DNA of 64,000 nt, from contig OZ023265.1 in the NCBI GenBank assembly GCA_964006375.1, forward strand, positions 151,132,769-151,196,768, written 5' to 3'. The notes under the pieces were generated by a model. It saw nothing but the letters and a program-made list of their open reading frames with translations, was not told the origin of the DNA and did no database searches. The position numbers and the translations under genes were made by a program. Within the stretch, counting starts at the first letter, position 1. Every line of letters begins with the position of its first letter. The stretch is from Tillus elongatus. Taxonomy: Eukaryota; Arthropoda; Insecta; Coleoptera; Cleridae. Below, one piece after another: positions 35,660 through 46,299 of the stretch.

Positions 35660-36058
35660 TTTGATTTGGAATGGCCGTTTTTGAGCTATAAGCCTTTGAA
35701 CATGGCATAACCCATTTTTCACCCAAGTTGGTAAAAATTGCCGGTCTTTGACGATCGGTTGTAGCTAAACCATTAAACCAAATTTGATGTTCAAAAAACA
35801 GTTAAGCTCAAAATCTTATTCTTTTTAATTTTAGAATAGACACAATTTTTAATATGATGCATCATTTTCAATTTATGAGCGAAAAACTGAAAAAAGTGCA
35901 AAAATTTCTCAGTATTTTCACTCTCAAAAGATACGCTGTACTAAGAATCCGTCGCAAACTTATAATATTCTTATTTAGGATGCCAAAAGTGAATTTAAAT
36001 CATATCCAGCTTCGCAATATTTTTCGGTCAGCAAAGGACTAATTTGCCTGGGCTATTA
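35660..36058 (-). repeat. Right long inverted repeat
   Basis: Reverse complement of 33,133-33,540; outer end CCTGGGCTATTA. Confidence 0.7.
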
Positions 36059-36599
36059 GGTCACAACCAAATTACAAAAAAATAATCAATAAATGGCATT
36101 TTTATCAGATTTATCAACATAACTTAAATCGAACTAAAAGTCATAATGCATCTTAAATCAAATAGAGTTGTATGTTAAATATGAGATTTCAATATTCTTG
36201 AGTATAATGAGTGCTCGGTTGATCGCCTACATAAACTAACGGTCGTGTTGGTCATTTTTTAAAAGCTTCTGTAACCTGCTTCTGGCTGAACATTTTAATC
36301 GGGTTCGCAATATTAACAATGAAATATTAAATTTAGTAATCAGCTGTAAATATTATTCTCCTGAGATGGCTTTGGAATTCCCTGTGGCTGCTGATGATCA
36401 CCACTTTCATCTAAATATTAACTTTTCTGCTGGAATTGTTATTTGTTTTCTGTTTGTCACAATTATGATCGTTTAGCCCATAATTTTCTTAAGTGTAACT
36501 TGGCTGCATTATATGCATCTCTCTGAAATGAACCGGGGTCATGTTGATCAGTTTTTGACGTTAATTCTATGCTAGATCATTTAAATTGAAAAATATAGT
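36059..36599. other. AT-rich sequence, nothing recognised
   Basis: No recognisable gene or repeat structure. Confidence 0.4.
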
Positions 36600-37528
36600 T
36601 TATTTATTTATTTAAAGAAAAATTGGTGCCTCAACATTAATTGTTATTGGCACCTACAATATTTAATAGGGCAATAAATTATTTAACAAATATTTGTAAA
36701 CCTTATTTCTAATTAACAGTAACTATAAAAAAGTGATAAAATAAATTAAAGCTTATTATAAAGTCCAGATGATTTCAAAAAACCAATGACACGCTCTATG
36801 TTTAATTTTTTAAGCTGTAGAACTTCCGTAGTTATCGAACTAGGCATATTGCTAAATTTCCTTGCTTGTTCATAGTCTTTGCAGTTGAATAAGAAATGTG
36901 ACACTGATAGTTGTACACAGCACTGACTCCATGTAGGGGGAGGTGTTCCTTCTAGAAGATGTTGGTGTGTCATCTTTGTGTGTCCTAATCTTAGTCTTCT
37001 GACAAGGACGCTCTCTTTACGTTTTATTTTAAATTGTAACTTACTTTTTGTAATTACTGGTGGAAACAGATGTAATTTGGTATTTTTTGTTGACCAAAAA
37101 TCCTGCCACTTAATAAAAGTTAGACGTCTGTAAGCAGCGTAACATATTAAATTTCATTTTTGTTCCGCTTTTTATAGCTGTTTCAGCCTCCAAATCTGCT
37201 ATCTCATTGCCTTGAATACCGATATGCGATGGTACCCATAAAAATAAGACAGGAGTGTTGCTGATCATTTCCAAATTTGATACCATTTCTTTTATTTTGT
37301 GAACAAGGATGTTATCTGTTCTTGATTTCGTAAGTGCCTGGAGGGATGACAGTTAATCTGTGCAATATATTTTGGTACTGGGTTCTCTTTGTAATTATTG
37401 TGAGAGATTGAAGAAGAGCGAACAGTTCCCCGATAAAAACACGAGTATATTTAGGTAATCTAAATTTGTGACATTTTCTGTCTTCTATGACTGAACATCC
37501 AATCCCGTCTTCATTTTTTGATGCACCA

Positions 37529-37529
<1 letters not shown>

Positions 37530-37603
<74 letters not shown>
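37530..37603. repeat. (AT)n microsatellite inside the RNase H region
   Basis: About 37 AT dinucleotides, splitting the RNase H signature. Confidence 0.97.
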
Positions 37604-37605
<2 letters not shown>

Positions 37606-37913
37606 GTGACAATCTGCATGTTTAGACAATTTGTCATAGAAAGCGTTTTGCAAAAGTTGTGACGGATTGACATACTTGCTGAATTCTAAGAGAGAGGTAT
37701 CTACTGCAACCTGTGTATCTGACCAAGGAGGAGGACAACTTAACTTGGTGTTTGGCAGAGGAGCTACGTCTCTATGGGTATCTGAGGTGCGAAGAAATCT
37801 TACATACCAAGGAGCACAACATCTTGGCTTGGCGTTAAATCTGTTAATTAGAGGTAACATTGTAAACGCCTGGTGTAAAGGATTTTTTGGATTCGACATA
37901 ATCTTCACTGCAT

Positions 37914-38200
37914 GTTGTATAATGTATAATGTATAATGTATAATGTATAATGTATAATGTATAATGTATAATGTATAATGTATAATGTATAATGTATAAT
38001 GTATAATGTATAATGTATAATGTATAATGTATAATGTATAATGTATAATGTATAATGTATAATGTATAATGTATAATGTATAATGTATAATGTATAATGT
38101 ATAATGTATAATGTATAATGTATAATGTATAATGTATAATGTATAATGTATAATGTATAATGTATAATGTATAATGTATAATGTATAATGTATAATGTAT
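37914..38200. repeat. (TATAATG)n heptamer array
   Basis: About 41 essentially perfect copies of a 7-bp unit. Because 7 is not a multiple of 3 but the unit has no stop in any frame on the minus strand, it reads as long repetitive ORFs (HYTLYII); these are artefacts. Confidence 0.98.
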
Positions 38201-39259
38201 ATATTAACAATGAAACAGGCCAATGTCACCTGAATGACACAGGGATGTTCATGTACGTCAAAAAATTAACAATAAGAACGACAATAGCACACACAATAAG
38301 CATAACAATTAAGGAAAATTTTTCCTTAAATAATACAAAACAAAGATACTTATAAAACACAGCAGCAACATATTTGTTCTCAAATATAATGGTAGACCGT
38401 ATGCTACAGCGCGCATTGATATTGTTGGGGTCGTTTTGAAAGCTCCAAGTATCAATCTCAGACTACTATTTTGAATTGTGTTAAGATAATTTAATAGTTT
38501 TTTACTTGCAGTACCATAAACTATGCTTCCATAGTCTAGTTTAGATCGTATGATTACTAAATACACTGCTAACAATCATCAGCTCCCCAAGTTAAATGTG
38601 ATATGGCTTTTAAAAGATTAATTCTGGAAATACATTCCATTTGGCGATTTTGTATATGATATTTCCAGGTTAGCTTGGTATCAAATATTAACCCTAAGAA
38701 TCGTTTTTTGTCCACTGCTTCTATCTGTTCTCCACGAAGTTTGAGTGTATAATTAATTGTCATATTTAAAATTTTAGAAAAAACCATTTCTTGTGTTTTC
38801 TGGGAAGAGAGTATAAAACCAAGATCGTTACACCAAGCATCAATTTCGTTGATTGCGGTTTGCAAAATTTTAGCCGTGGTCTTATTATTTTTACCTCTAC
38901 AAAAAATTACTATGTCATCTGCATTAAGAGATTCTGAAATTTGTGATTTAACAAGCTTAGTAATGTCATCTATTGCTATTATGAAAAGAGTTGGACTCAG
39001 TACTGAACCTTGTGGAGTTCCGTTTTCCAATTTAAATAATGAAGACCGGACATCTCCCAATTTAACATTACAAGTTTTTTAGCTTCCAGTATTTTGTATG
39101 TTACTTGATACAGGTGTTCTTGTAGCTTGAAGCTTAATAGACAAAAGTTGCGTGATTGTTTGTTATGTTTGAGCACAAAACTACCCCTAAGGCTAATGAA
39201 TCTTATCATTCGTGATTAGAATTATCACTGAATAGAAATATTCCTTACAGTGTATATTC

Positions 39260-39700
39260 AGGAAAATTGATAAGGTTGAGTTATTTGATCAATTTAAGCA
39301 CCTAGGAAAGGATATTCAGCAAGAAATTGCTATTACTCAAAAGAACTATGCTCGAAGGCTTGAGGATGACTTTCGCTTCAACCCTAAAATGTTCTGGAGT
39401 TACTCATCTCAGCGTAACTTTAAGATGTTCCCTTGTTACGAGGATCGAGAGGCAGCTTGATAGTTTTGATGATTATTTGTCTGACTGTTTTGCTTCTAGT
39501 TTTCTACTTCCAATTTCTGGTTGTGTTGAATATTAGCATACTGGCCATGAAGATAATTGCAATTTTAACTTTAGCACTGATCACCTTCCTGATGATGAGA
39601 TCATTATCTGTCGCCAAGGAAAATTGTTTAACTTAATTAGATATCAATAACTTCTTGGGGCTAAGAAGTCAAAAGATGCCAAATAGATGGAAAACATAAA
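39260..39700 (+). pseudogene. LINE linker-region relic (plus strand)
   Basis: Plus-strand text AITQKNYARRLEDDFRFNPK and MFWSYSSQRNF resembles the region between endonuclease and reverse transcriptase of Jockey-group LINEs, where a Y..YI...L..NPKKFW motif is usual. Later text (SFLLPISGCVEY) may be the following FxxVF-like segment. No catalytic motifs survive. Confidence 0.5.
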
Positions 39701-40129
39701 TATATTCCAATGGATTCAATCTTTAGATGTATTGGTTGTCATATCTCAAATCCTAACTTTATTGCCAATTTACAAATATTTGTTTGTAGCTTAGTGTTTG
39801 ATACCTATGGTATGACTTTTAAAAAGTCGTCAAACCGCAAATACGATAATATAATTTCTAAACGTCAAACTCTTACTCCAAGACAAAAAATTATTCTAAA
39901 AACTTTTTAAAATAATTTTTTTGCCTGTAATTGGAATGTCAACCAGTGCGTCACCTGGAAATGTAACAGAATAAAAAAGCATTTTTTTACCGAAGTAAGA
40001 GCAGGATGTAACGGGGAGGATGTAACGAGGAGGATAAAAGTACACCTTTATATTGAATTAAACATAGGGACACATATCTACATTTTATCACCGACGGCTG
40101 AATATAAAAGGAGGTCGAGAATTAATGGA
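39701..40129. other. AT-rich sequence, nothing recognised
   Basis: May hold further LINE debris (39,710-39,910 is open but motif-free). Confidence 0.35.
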
Positions 40130-40560
40130 AAATCAGGATTATACAAGTGTTCACCAATCACGCTTTGTGCAATCAACCAGTAGCAGAAGTAAACCGACCA
40201 GTCCTTTGTCCACCTGCCGGCTAGCCCGTCTCCGGGCCTCTCCTGCCTGCGATTACTAACAGCTGTTGAATCCTGGATGTACTAGCATGAACGATCTAGC
40301 AAGTGTGACTCGTCTGCACCAGCTGTTGGTTCCTGTGCGTAAGTGCCGAAGGCTGAACCACACCTACGCCTCCTTTCCTTCCTTTTTTGATCGGCCAGGA
40401 CGTCTATAAGCGGCGCTGATTCCCGATTATAACCCACTGATCTGGGCAAGGTGCCAAAGTTGTTTAGTACTAGATGCCGAAAGCTCACCCTCGTCTGGCC
40501 AGACTGTAACCAGATAACTCTAGGAAGGAGTTATGTCCAGAAGAACTATCCATGGTTCCG
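40130..40560. other. GC-richer island of unknown nature
   Basis: Base composition rises sharply against the flanks, with CTGCCGGCTAGCCCGTCTCC and CACCAGCTGTTGGTTCC. CAGCTGTT-type text occurs twice (40,260 and 40,320). No start-to-stop frame with motifs was found. It could be an LTR or SINE remnant. Confidence 0.4.
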
Positions 40561-40896
40561 TTCTGCAGTAGGAAGCATCGACCAGGCATTATATTTCAAA
40601 TTATACCAAGTGTAAATAGTGTTTATAGTGTAAATCGTTTTACATTTTTAGAAATTTGTAAATTAATAGATATAATAGAAAAAAATCTTAACCTAGTTAT
40701 CATGGCACTTAAAGAAGTAACTCTACAAATGGCTCAGACAAAAATTTATTTTGAAAACTGTTTAAAACGTTTTTTTTGGAAGTAAAAGCCTTTTATTTAA
40801 CTGTTAAGAAAATACGAGAATAGTAGTCTCTTTTATATATCTTAATTTTGACAAGTATTAAGTACACTTGGAGAACACCCAAATCACCACAACACA

Positions 40897-40957
40897 TATT
40901 TCAGAGACCTTACGATCGTTTCGTTGACAAAGTCAACATCCTCAGAGGAAGAAAAAT
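40897..40957 (-). ncRNA. Hammerhead-ribozyme-like motif 3' of PLE frame
   Basis: Minus-strand order: CCT (stem I), CTGAGGA (40,945-40,939), an extra U, a perfect six-pair stem II GTTGAC-TTT-GTCAAC, GAAA (40,922-40,919), stem III ACG-AT-CGT, A as cleavage base (GUA), then AGG closing three pairs of stem I. All invariant core bases are present. The extra U and short stem I are deviations from the strict consensus. Confidence 0.68.
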
Positions 40958-41622
40958 TCTAACATAAAAAACTAGATCCCGTATATTTATATTGCGTCAA
41001 GGTAAACGAACTAGTCCGAAGTAAAGTTGTCGTCCAAGAACGATCGTTTGTTTATTGCGCAGTGAAACAGGTCGGAGACCTGCTTTAATCTCTTGGTCGA
41101 CAAATTTATGACCCTTATCTAATATAGGTATTAAAAGGACCAAAGTTCTTTAAAGAAACGGCACGTGTCTTTTCGATCTAGAAATTTGCTATGTGGATAT
41201 TGGTTCATGCCGATAAAGACATCTGGTGAGATAAACAACATAAACTCAACTCATCTCTTTTAAAAATAGAAAACTAAAAACCCAGATGTCTGTCTCACCG
41301 TGTTAACTTTAACAAAGGAAAAATAGTTCAACTAAAATACTACATAAAAACTATATTTATATTGATTTTAATTCTACGTGAAAATATTTATATTGGCTAC
41401 ATATATACAAAAAACCGAACCGGTATTTAAATCAAGACAAACATAGTGATTAGTATATGTATAAACCGGTCGAGTTATTGACAATAATTTATTATTCTAC
41501 CAGACAAATTAGGAGTATTTAAGCGGTCAAATGCAAAGAGAAAACAAAGAGGTAGAAATTACAGGTGCCGCACGGTTTAATGAAGTTTTGTTCTTAATAG
41601 ACCTTAATATAAAAATACTTTC

Positions 41623-42135
41623 TTATGAATCAAGCATAATTTGATGTCTGACATTTTTGACAAGTTTCAAATTTTCTTTGTCAATGTGGTGGTTATTATC
41701 CCATATATGTTGTGCCACACATGATTTGTCCACCGTACCATATCGTAACTGTGCGAGATGTTCACGAAATCTGGTGGCTATGTTTCTCCTAGTTTGGCTC
41801 ACGTATTTAAGATCACAATCTTTGCAACTAATCTCATAAATTCCGGACATTTCAGTGACTTTGTCTTTGTCTTTCGTATTACCCAACAAATTTTTTAAAT
41901 TACTTTTCGTCGAAAACGTCAAATGTAAATCGGCTTTCTTAAAAATGCTTTCCAAACCCTTTGTGATTCGTGGTTCATAAGGTAAACACACAATTTTTTT
42001 CTCGATTTTATCATTCTTAAATGTGGTACTGTCAGATATCAACTTCTTTGTTCTGTGTTTGTTAACTAATTTGTCTATTAAACCATCCACATAGTGAAGT
42101 TTGACAAGTACCTTTGTTTCATGACTAAATACGTT
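41623..42135 (-). pseudogene. Penelope-like GIY-YIG endonuclease domain
   Basis: The minus-strand frame reads VCLPYEPRITKGLESIFKKA, then MSGIYEISCKDCDLKYVSQT and RRNIATRFREHLAQLRYG. GIY is intact, YIG has become YVS, and the conserved arginine and histidine-containing HIWDNNHHIDKENL are kept. The domain nicks target DNA in active elements. The frame is open from about 42,135 to a stop near 41,623 and lacks the reverse transcriptase that should precede it. The fragments at 5.4-5.76, 8.97-9.08 and 43.4-43.6 kb match this one better than the 11.3-13.1 kb element, so at least two PLE families are present. Confidence 0.82.
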
Positions 42136-43439
42136 TTTGGTCTACACCTTTTAGATTTTCTCAACTAAACGATTTTTCCGAAAGAGTATTTTTTGCTTAC
42201 AGATGTAGAGGCTCTTTCTCTGGTTTCGCAAGTGTTTGTTTTCTTCTCTGTAACTGGATTCTCCGATTGACGACATTATCAGACAGGTGAAAATTTATTT
42301 ATACGCATGCGTGACAACAATAAATAAAAACTCGTTGTTATGTAGAAAAAAAATATAAAAAATATAATGATAATGTCATATGACGTCTTTAATTGGTGGC
42401 ACGATGCACTAACTGCACCATGCTTTTTAAAATTAATTTATACATTAAAGCATTGTTTTCAACTGGGGTAACACAGTTAAATTTATTTTCTTAAACGTGA
42501 CTTACAACTGCGCGTTACATGAAATATCGATAGGTCAGAGCGAGAAATACTCGTAATTTCTAGTAAAATATATCAATATGCAAGCAATAAAGTAAATGCT
42601 CGAACACATACAAGCCATAGCGAAGCAAAAAATACATATTCATAGTGAAATGCTTGACCTGCTGCCTCAATAAATTCTGTTTTATAGATACTCAAGTTTG
42701 CCATTTCGTGTCTGCAAATGTTTCTCAATGTGATCACAAAGTATTGCTTACCTGTTAAATTCACAACTCACATGTTATATTCATGACCTTCTAGCACGCT
42801 ACTATTCTCCTATTGAAGCGCTTAAATTGGTTATTTAAGGTAAATATGAATGTGTGTCCTCAGCCTAGATTACTTACGTTTTGGAGTGGGTTAGGGCCTT
42901 ACCAATTATTGCTAATTTTTACGTTTAGGCAATGGGTGTAAATTAAACTTTTCTGATATTGTGGAAACTTTTTTTTTTGGCTTTACGAGTGCTTGCTTCT
43001 TTCTTTGCAAACCGTTTCGGCATTTCGGTATCGTCAGTAATAGGAAAACATTAAATTCTTACGCACTCAGGTCGACTATAAATAAAAATATATTGCTAGA
43101 TTAGGATATTTACATCAAACAAATCTTTAAAAGTATTTAAAAATGACAGATGACGTTTTTAAAATGTATATGTGATGTATGTGAACCATCCAAAGAAAGG
43201 AATATTTCGATTGACTCACACCATAGTTTTGCACAAAAAACAGCTAGTTTCTGGTTCGCAGATTGATACGTTTTCCTTTAAATGGAGACAGATACATCAA
43301 ATAACTGTAATACATTAAGAACGTAATTAAGTATAACGGCTACCCTGCTTAGTAGAAAAATTAGCCAATAAACCTAAAGCAAAGCAAATGTTAGCGGAAC
43401 CAACGATTTTCAGAAAAAGAAAACTGAGAAAAACGGTGT
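42136..43439. other. AT-rich, with possible PLE end pieces
   Basis: Complement of 42,180-42,290 reads SDNVVNRRIQLQRRKQTLAK-like text and resembles the tail following the PLE nuclease. Complement of 42,985-43,040 has CTGACGA...GAAACGG, a hammerhead look-alike whose stem II does not pair. Confidence 0.35.
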
Positions 43440-43603
43440 CTGCTTACCATTTGAACCACGAGCCACGGGAGGTTTTAGTAACATTTTTCATAAAGTCAAT
43501 CTACAGCTAACAGACTCTACGAAAAAAAATACATTGAAAAATTTGCTAGGTAACTCAAAGAATATAGATTAAACCGCAGAAATGTCTGGGATCTATGAAA
43601 CCT
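43440..43603 (+). pseudogene. Penelope-like endonuclease fragment
   Basis: CLPFEPRATGGFSNIFHKVN and KNTLKNLLGNSKNI followed by AEMSGIYE match the 41.6-42.1 kb nuclease start. One stop within; truncated before YIG. Confidence 0.75.
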
Positions 43604-43798
43604 GATATAATTAAAGATAAATTATCTGTATCATTTTAATCAATGTTATATATTTTTGTATTGTATTTTTGTTTTTTCTTTACAAAAATCACTAATGAGG
43701 AGATCCCGATTTTTGAATTTTGTAAAAATTTCTTCACATGAGCGCTAATTAGGCCCCCCGGAATACATATCCGGGTTCAGTTTGAATTTTTATATGTT

Positions 43799-43919
<121 letters not shown>

Positions 43920-43994
43920 CAGTAAACCAACCAATAGAAGTTCACAGGCACTACGTACAATCTCAGACGTAGACCACACAGGAGCGATAACAGT

Positions 43995-44055
43995 CAGTAA
44001 CGTGTTGATGATGAACCGGGACGGTTCGAAACTGCAGTCCACGCAAACCAATAAG
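43995..44055 (+). ncRNA. Hammerhead-ribozyme-like relic
   Basis: CGTG (stem I), then TTGATGA where the consensus is CTGATGA, an extra U, a perfect stem II GAACCG-GGA-CGGTTC, GAAA, stem III ACT-GC-AGT, C as cleavage base (GUC), then CACG closing four pairs of stem I. Only the first core base (C3 to U) is wrong. Its inverted twin at 54,838-54,925 has C3 but a damaged stem III. Confidence 0.68.
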
Positions 44056-44078
44056 AAATCACAAACGTACAGCAAACA

Positions 44079-44184
<106 letters not shown>

Positions 44185-44867
44185 CACACCGATAACTCAA
44201 AAAATAATGGGCCAATTTTGATAAAATTTGGTGAGTACCTTGCTTTTGCAAGTGACTGGATAAGTTCGCTTGCCAGGAAAATCGGCCTCGGTTTTCCTGA
44301 AAAATTTTGTGTTTCCTTACGGAAAAAAATGATATATTCGAAAGTAACAAAGTAAGCGCAACCAAATTTGGCGTGTTTGTATTATAAATAGTTCCCCACG
44401 TACCAAAATTTCAGTCTGTTAGTTAAGAGACAAAAAGTTATAGGCATTTAAAGAAAAAAATTGAGGTGTTCCTCAAAACGTCAAAGTCGCGATTTGAAAC
44501 GGCAAAATTCTCAACATTTAGGCAAAGAACCTGAAACAAATACGGATTACGTAAAGAAAATATCGCAAGAAGAGTGTTCCGCAAACCCTTTCCACTTCAA
44601 CCGTCATTGTCCTTCATTTTACTAAAATATTTACAGAAAATTCATTTCAAATAGACCCTTTCTCTGATGCTTTGGCTGTAGGTCTAGTTAAGTTGATGCT
44701 TTGGCTGTAGGTTTTTTTGAGTTTTTGGTTTAACAGCCTATAATTTTTAGCTAATTTCGTAGAAAAAATTCGTTAATGAGGAGACCGCGACTTTTGAAGA
44801 TTTCTTCAAGCGCAAACTAGGCCCGCTAGAATCCATATCCAGCTTTCGTTTCAGTTTTTATCTGTTT

Positions 44868-44872
44868 ATATA

Positions 44873-44952
<80 letters not shown>
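44868..44952. repeat. (AT)n microsatellite
   Basis: About 41 AT dinucleotides with one G near the start. Confidence 0.97.
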
Positions 44953-44955
<3 letters not shown>

Positions 44956-45169
44956 GCTGACGCATTTCTACCGGAAAGCTCAATATGATACGAAAAAAAT
45001 TATATACGTAAATTATGGGGTGTCTTAAGCTGCATCTTATAAAAATATTTTAACAATCCCATGGTGATCCATAAGTCGTTGGCGATCTGTACAATTATTT
45101 TCTTCGAACATCCTTATGTTATTGCATTTTTGCATTTTTTATCGAAATATGATGTTTGTAAGGACGCAT

Positions 45170-45290
45170 GATCGACTAGTTGGCTAGTTAAAGAGTCGAC
45201 TAGCCAAAGGTTAATCGGTTTATTCTAATAACGACTAATTTACAAATTTACTATTCGAGTAGTCGACTACTAGAAAGTAATTACCTCCAC
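45170..45290. repeat. Palindrome-rich CGACTAG segment
   Basis: GATCGACTAGTTGGCTAG, AGTCGACTAGCC and GAGTAGTCGACTACTAG recur within 100 bp on alternating strands. This resembles the sub-terminal part of a hAT-type element, but no partner end was found. Confidence 0.4.
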
Positions 45291-45299
45291 ATCGTCAAT

Positions 45300-46030
45300 A
45301 CGGATAGAAGTATGGCATCGGCGACAAAAATTAAAAATTTTTTTTCGGTTAAACGTAAATAGTGTCAAAACACATAGAAAACATGATTTGGGAACGAAAT
45401 TTTTGTGTCTGTCGGTCTGTATGCCCGTCTCCTTGTAGCCACGATAACTTTAGAACGACTTGAGATATCGTCTTCAAATTTGGAATACAATTAGCACCCG
45501 ACAAAAGAACGGTTCGGATTGTTTTTGGGTAAAATCGCACTACGGGGTGGGGGATGATTAGGTAAAAATTGACATTTTTTTTGTTAAAACTCGAGTAATA
45601 TAACGTTTTAGGATTTCTTCATTGTAAATCTTTCAATTTCATCAAACATCTGGTATCTTGTGCTAAAATTAAATTAGGGGTTGAATGTTTAAGGGTGAAA
45701 TATCAGCGACAAAAATTTCGATTTTTTTTTTGCTTAAATGGCGTAAAAAGTCTCAAAACATATAAAAACTTGATTCTAGAAGGGAATTTTTTTTTGTCTG
45801 TCGATCTGTATTACGTCTGTCTGTTAGTAGGCACAATAATTTTTAAACGAATTAAGATATCATCTTCAAATTTGGTATCTAGTTAGCACCGGACAAAGCA
45901 ACGCTTCCAGTTGTTTTTGGGTAAGATCGCTTTAAGGGGTAGGGGATAAATGAGGGGTGATTTGGTGAAAATTTATATTTTTTTGTTAGAACTCGAGTAA
46001 TATAACGTTTCAGAAGTCTATGGGTACAGG
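45300..46030 (+). repeat. Degenerate direct duplication, about 330 bp per copy
   Basis: 45,310-45,615 and 45,690-46,020 share GGCGACAAAAATT-like starts, GTCTGTCGGTCTGTAT, GATATCGTCTTCAAATTTGG, TTGTTTTTGGGTAAAATCGC and ACTCGAGTAATATAACGTTT in the same order. Function unknown; probably a tandem repeat family. Confidence 0.7.
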
Positions 46031-46299
46031 AATACGAATATTTTCTTTGTTGACCCTCAATTCATTTAATAAGAATGTCTTTCTGGGCAGAGCAGATTAT
46101 CACAGCTATGTGGAAGTTATGATTCAATTTGCAGCACACATATTCTCTTTGGGCTAATAAAAATGCTATTATGAAATCAAAATGCCAACCACATAATTAT
46201 GAAACTGAATAAATATAACCAACCATCATTTGTGCACAAAATAGGTTATTTACAGACAAGACATTTTTTCCATCTTTAAATTTGTTTTAGCATTTGTAG

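Larger units (their letters stand above)
33133..36058 (+). mobile_element. Element with ~400-bp inverted termini and a CXC-domain relic
   Basis: The left section 33,133-33,540 matches the reverse complement of 35,660-36,058. Shared stretches include TTATAGCCCAGG at both outer ends (33,133 and 36,058), ATATGATTTAAATTCA, GTCAAAGATCGGCAATTTTTA-like text and a CTATAACTCAAA-like box. Between them lie a CXC-domain coding relic and a nested GCAGCAAG copy at 34,467-35,524. Long inverted termini suggest a DNA transposon; no DDE core was recognised and no target duplication could be fixed. Confidence 0.7.
36600..39240 (-). mobile_element. I-like LINE, 5'-truncated, swollen by microsatellites
   Basis: A minus-strand non-LTR element with reverse transcriptase and RNase H. 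The 3' end is marked by a TAAATAAATAAATAAA tail (complement of 36,600-36,616). An (AT)n tract at 37,530-37,603 and a heptamer array at 37,914-38,200 have expanded inside the coding region. Confidence 0.75.
36746..39240 (-). pseudogene. I-like LINE reverse transcriptase and RNase H, broken
   Basis: Reading from the 5' side: a degraded palm start near 39,200, GTPQGSVLSPTLFIIAIDDI, then the catalytic box as LNADDIVIFC near 38,930 where the usual tyrosine or phenylalanine is asparagine, RGEQIEAVDKKRFLGLIFD, and LDYGSIVYGTASKKLLNYLN after a frameshift near 38,570. A linker (LHQAFTMLPLINRFNAKPRC) precedes an RNase H whose TDGS start is displaced by the (AT)n tract (TGASKNEDGIGCSVIE remains) and which retains GELFALLQSL. 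The C terminus (36,746-36,973) keeps a C-x-F-L-F-N-C-like metal site. Two or more frameshifts and stops; inactive. Confidence 0.75.
40783..42135 (-). mobile_element. Penelope-like element, 5'-truncated, with hammerhead
   Basis: Minus strand: GIY-YIG nuclease frame (41,623-42,135), a 3' UTR, a hammerhead motif (40,900-40,955) and an end AATAAAAGGCTTTTACTTCC at 40,783. That end resembles the one of the element at 10.2-13.6 kb (AAAAGCCTTTAATTTCC). The reverse transcriptase part is missing. Confidence 0.8.

Noticed and set aside
37914..38200. CRISPR-like regular repeat
   Set aside because: The unit is 7 bp with no spacers, in a eukaryotic repeat context.
37905..38229. Open frames of 100-300 codons reading HYTLYII repeats
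   Set aside because: Translation of the 7-bp array; the only real protein text in them is the I-like LINE part after the array.
40130..40560. Host gene promoter or first exon
   Set aside because: No downstream coding sequence and no splice pattern recognised.
42985..43040. Hammerhead candidate on the minus strand (CTGACGA...GAAACGG)
   Set aside because: The stem II halves (ACCG and TGCC) do not pair and stem III is absent; kept only as PLE debris.
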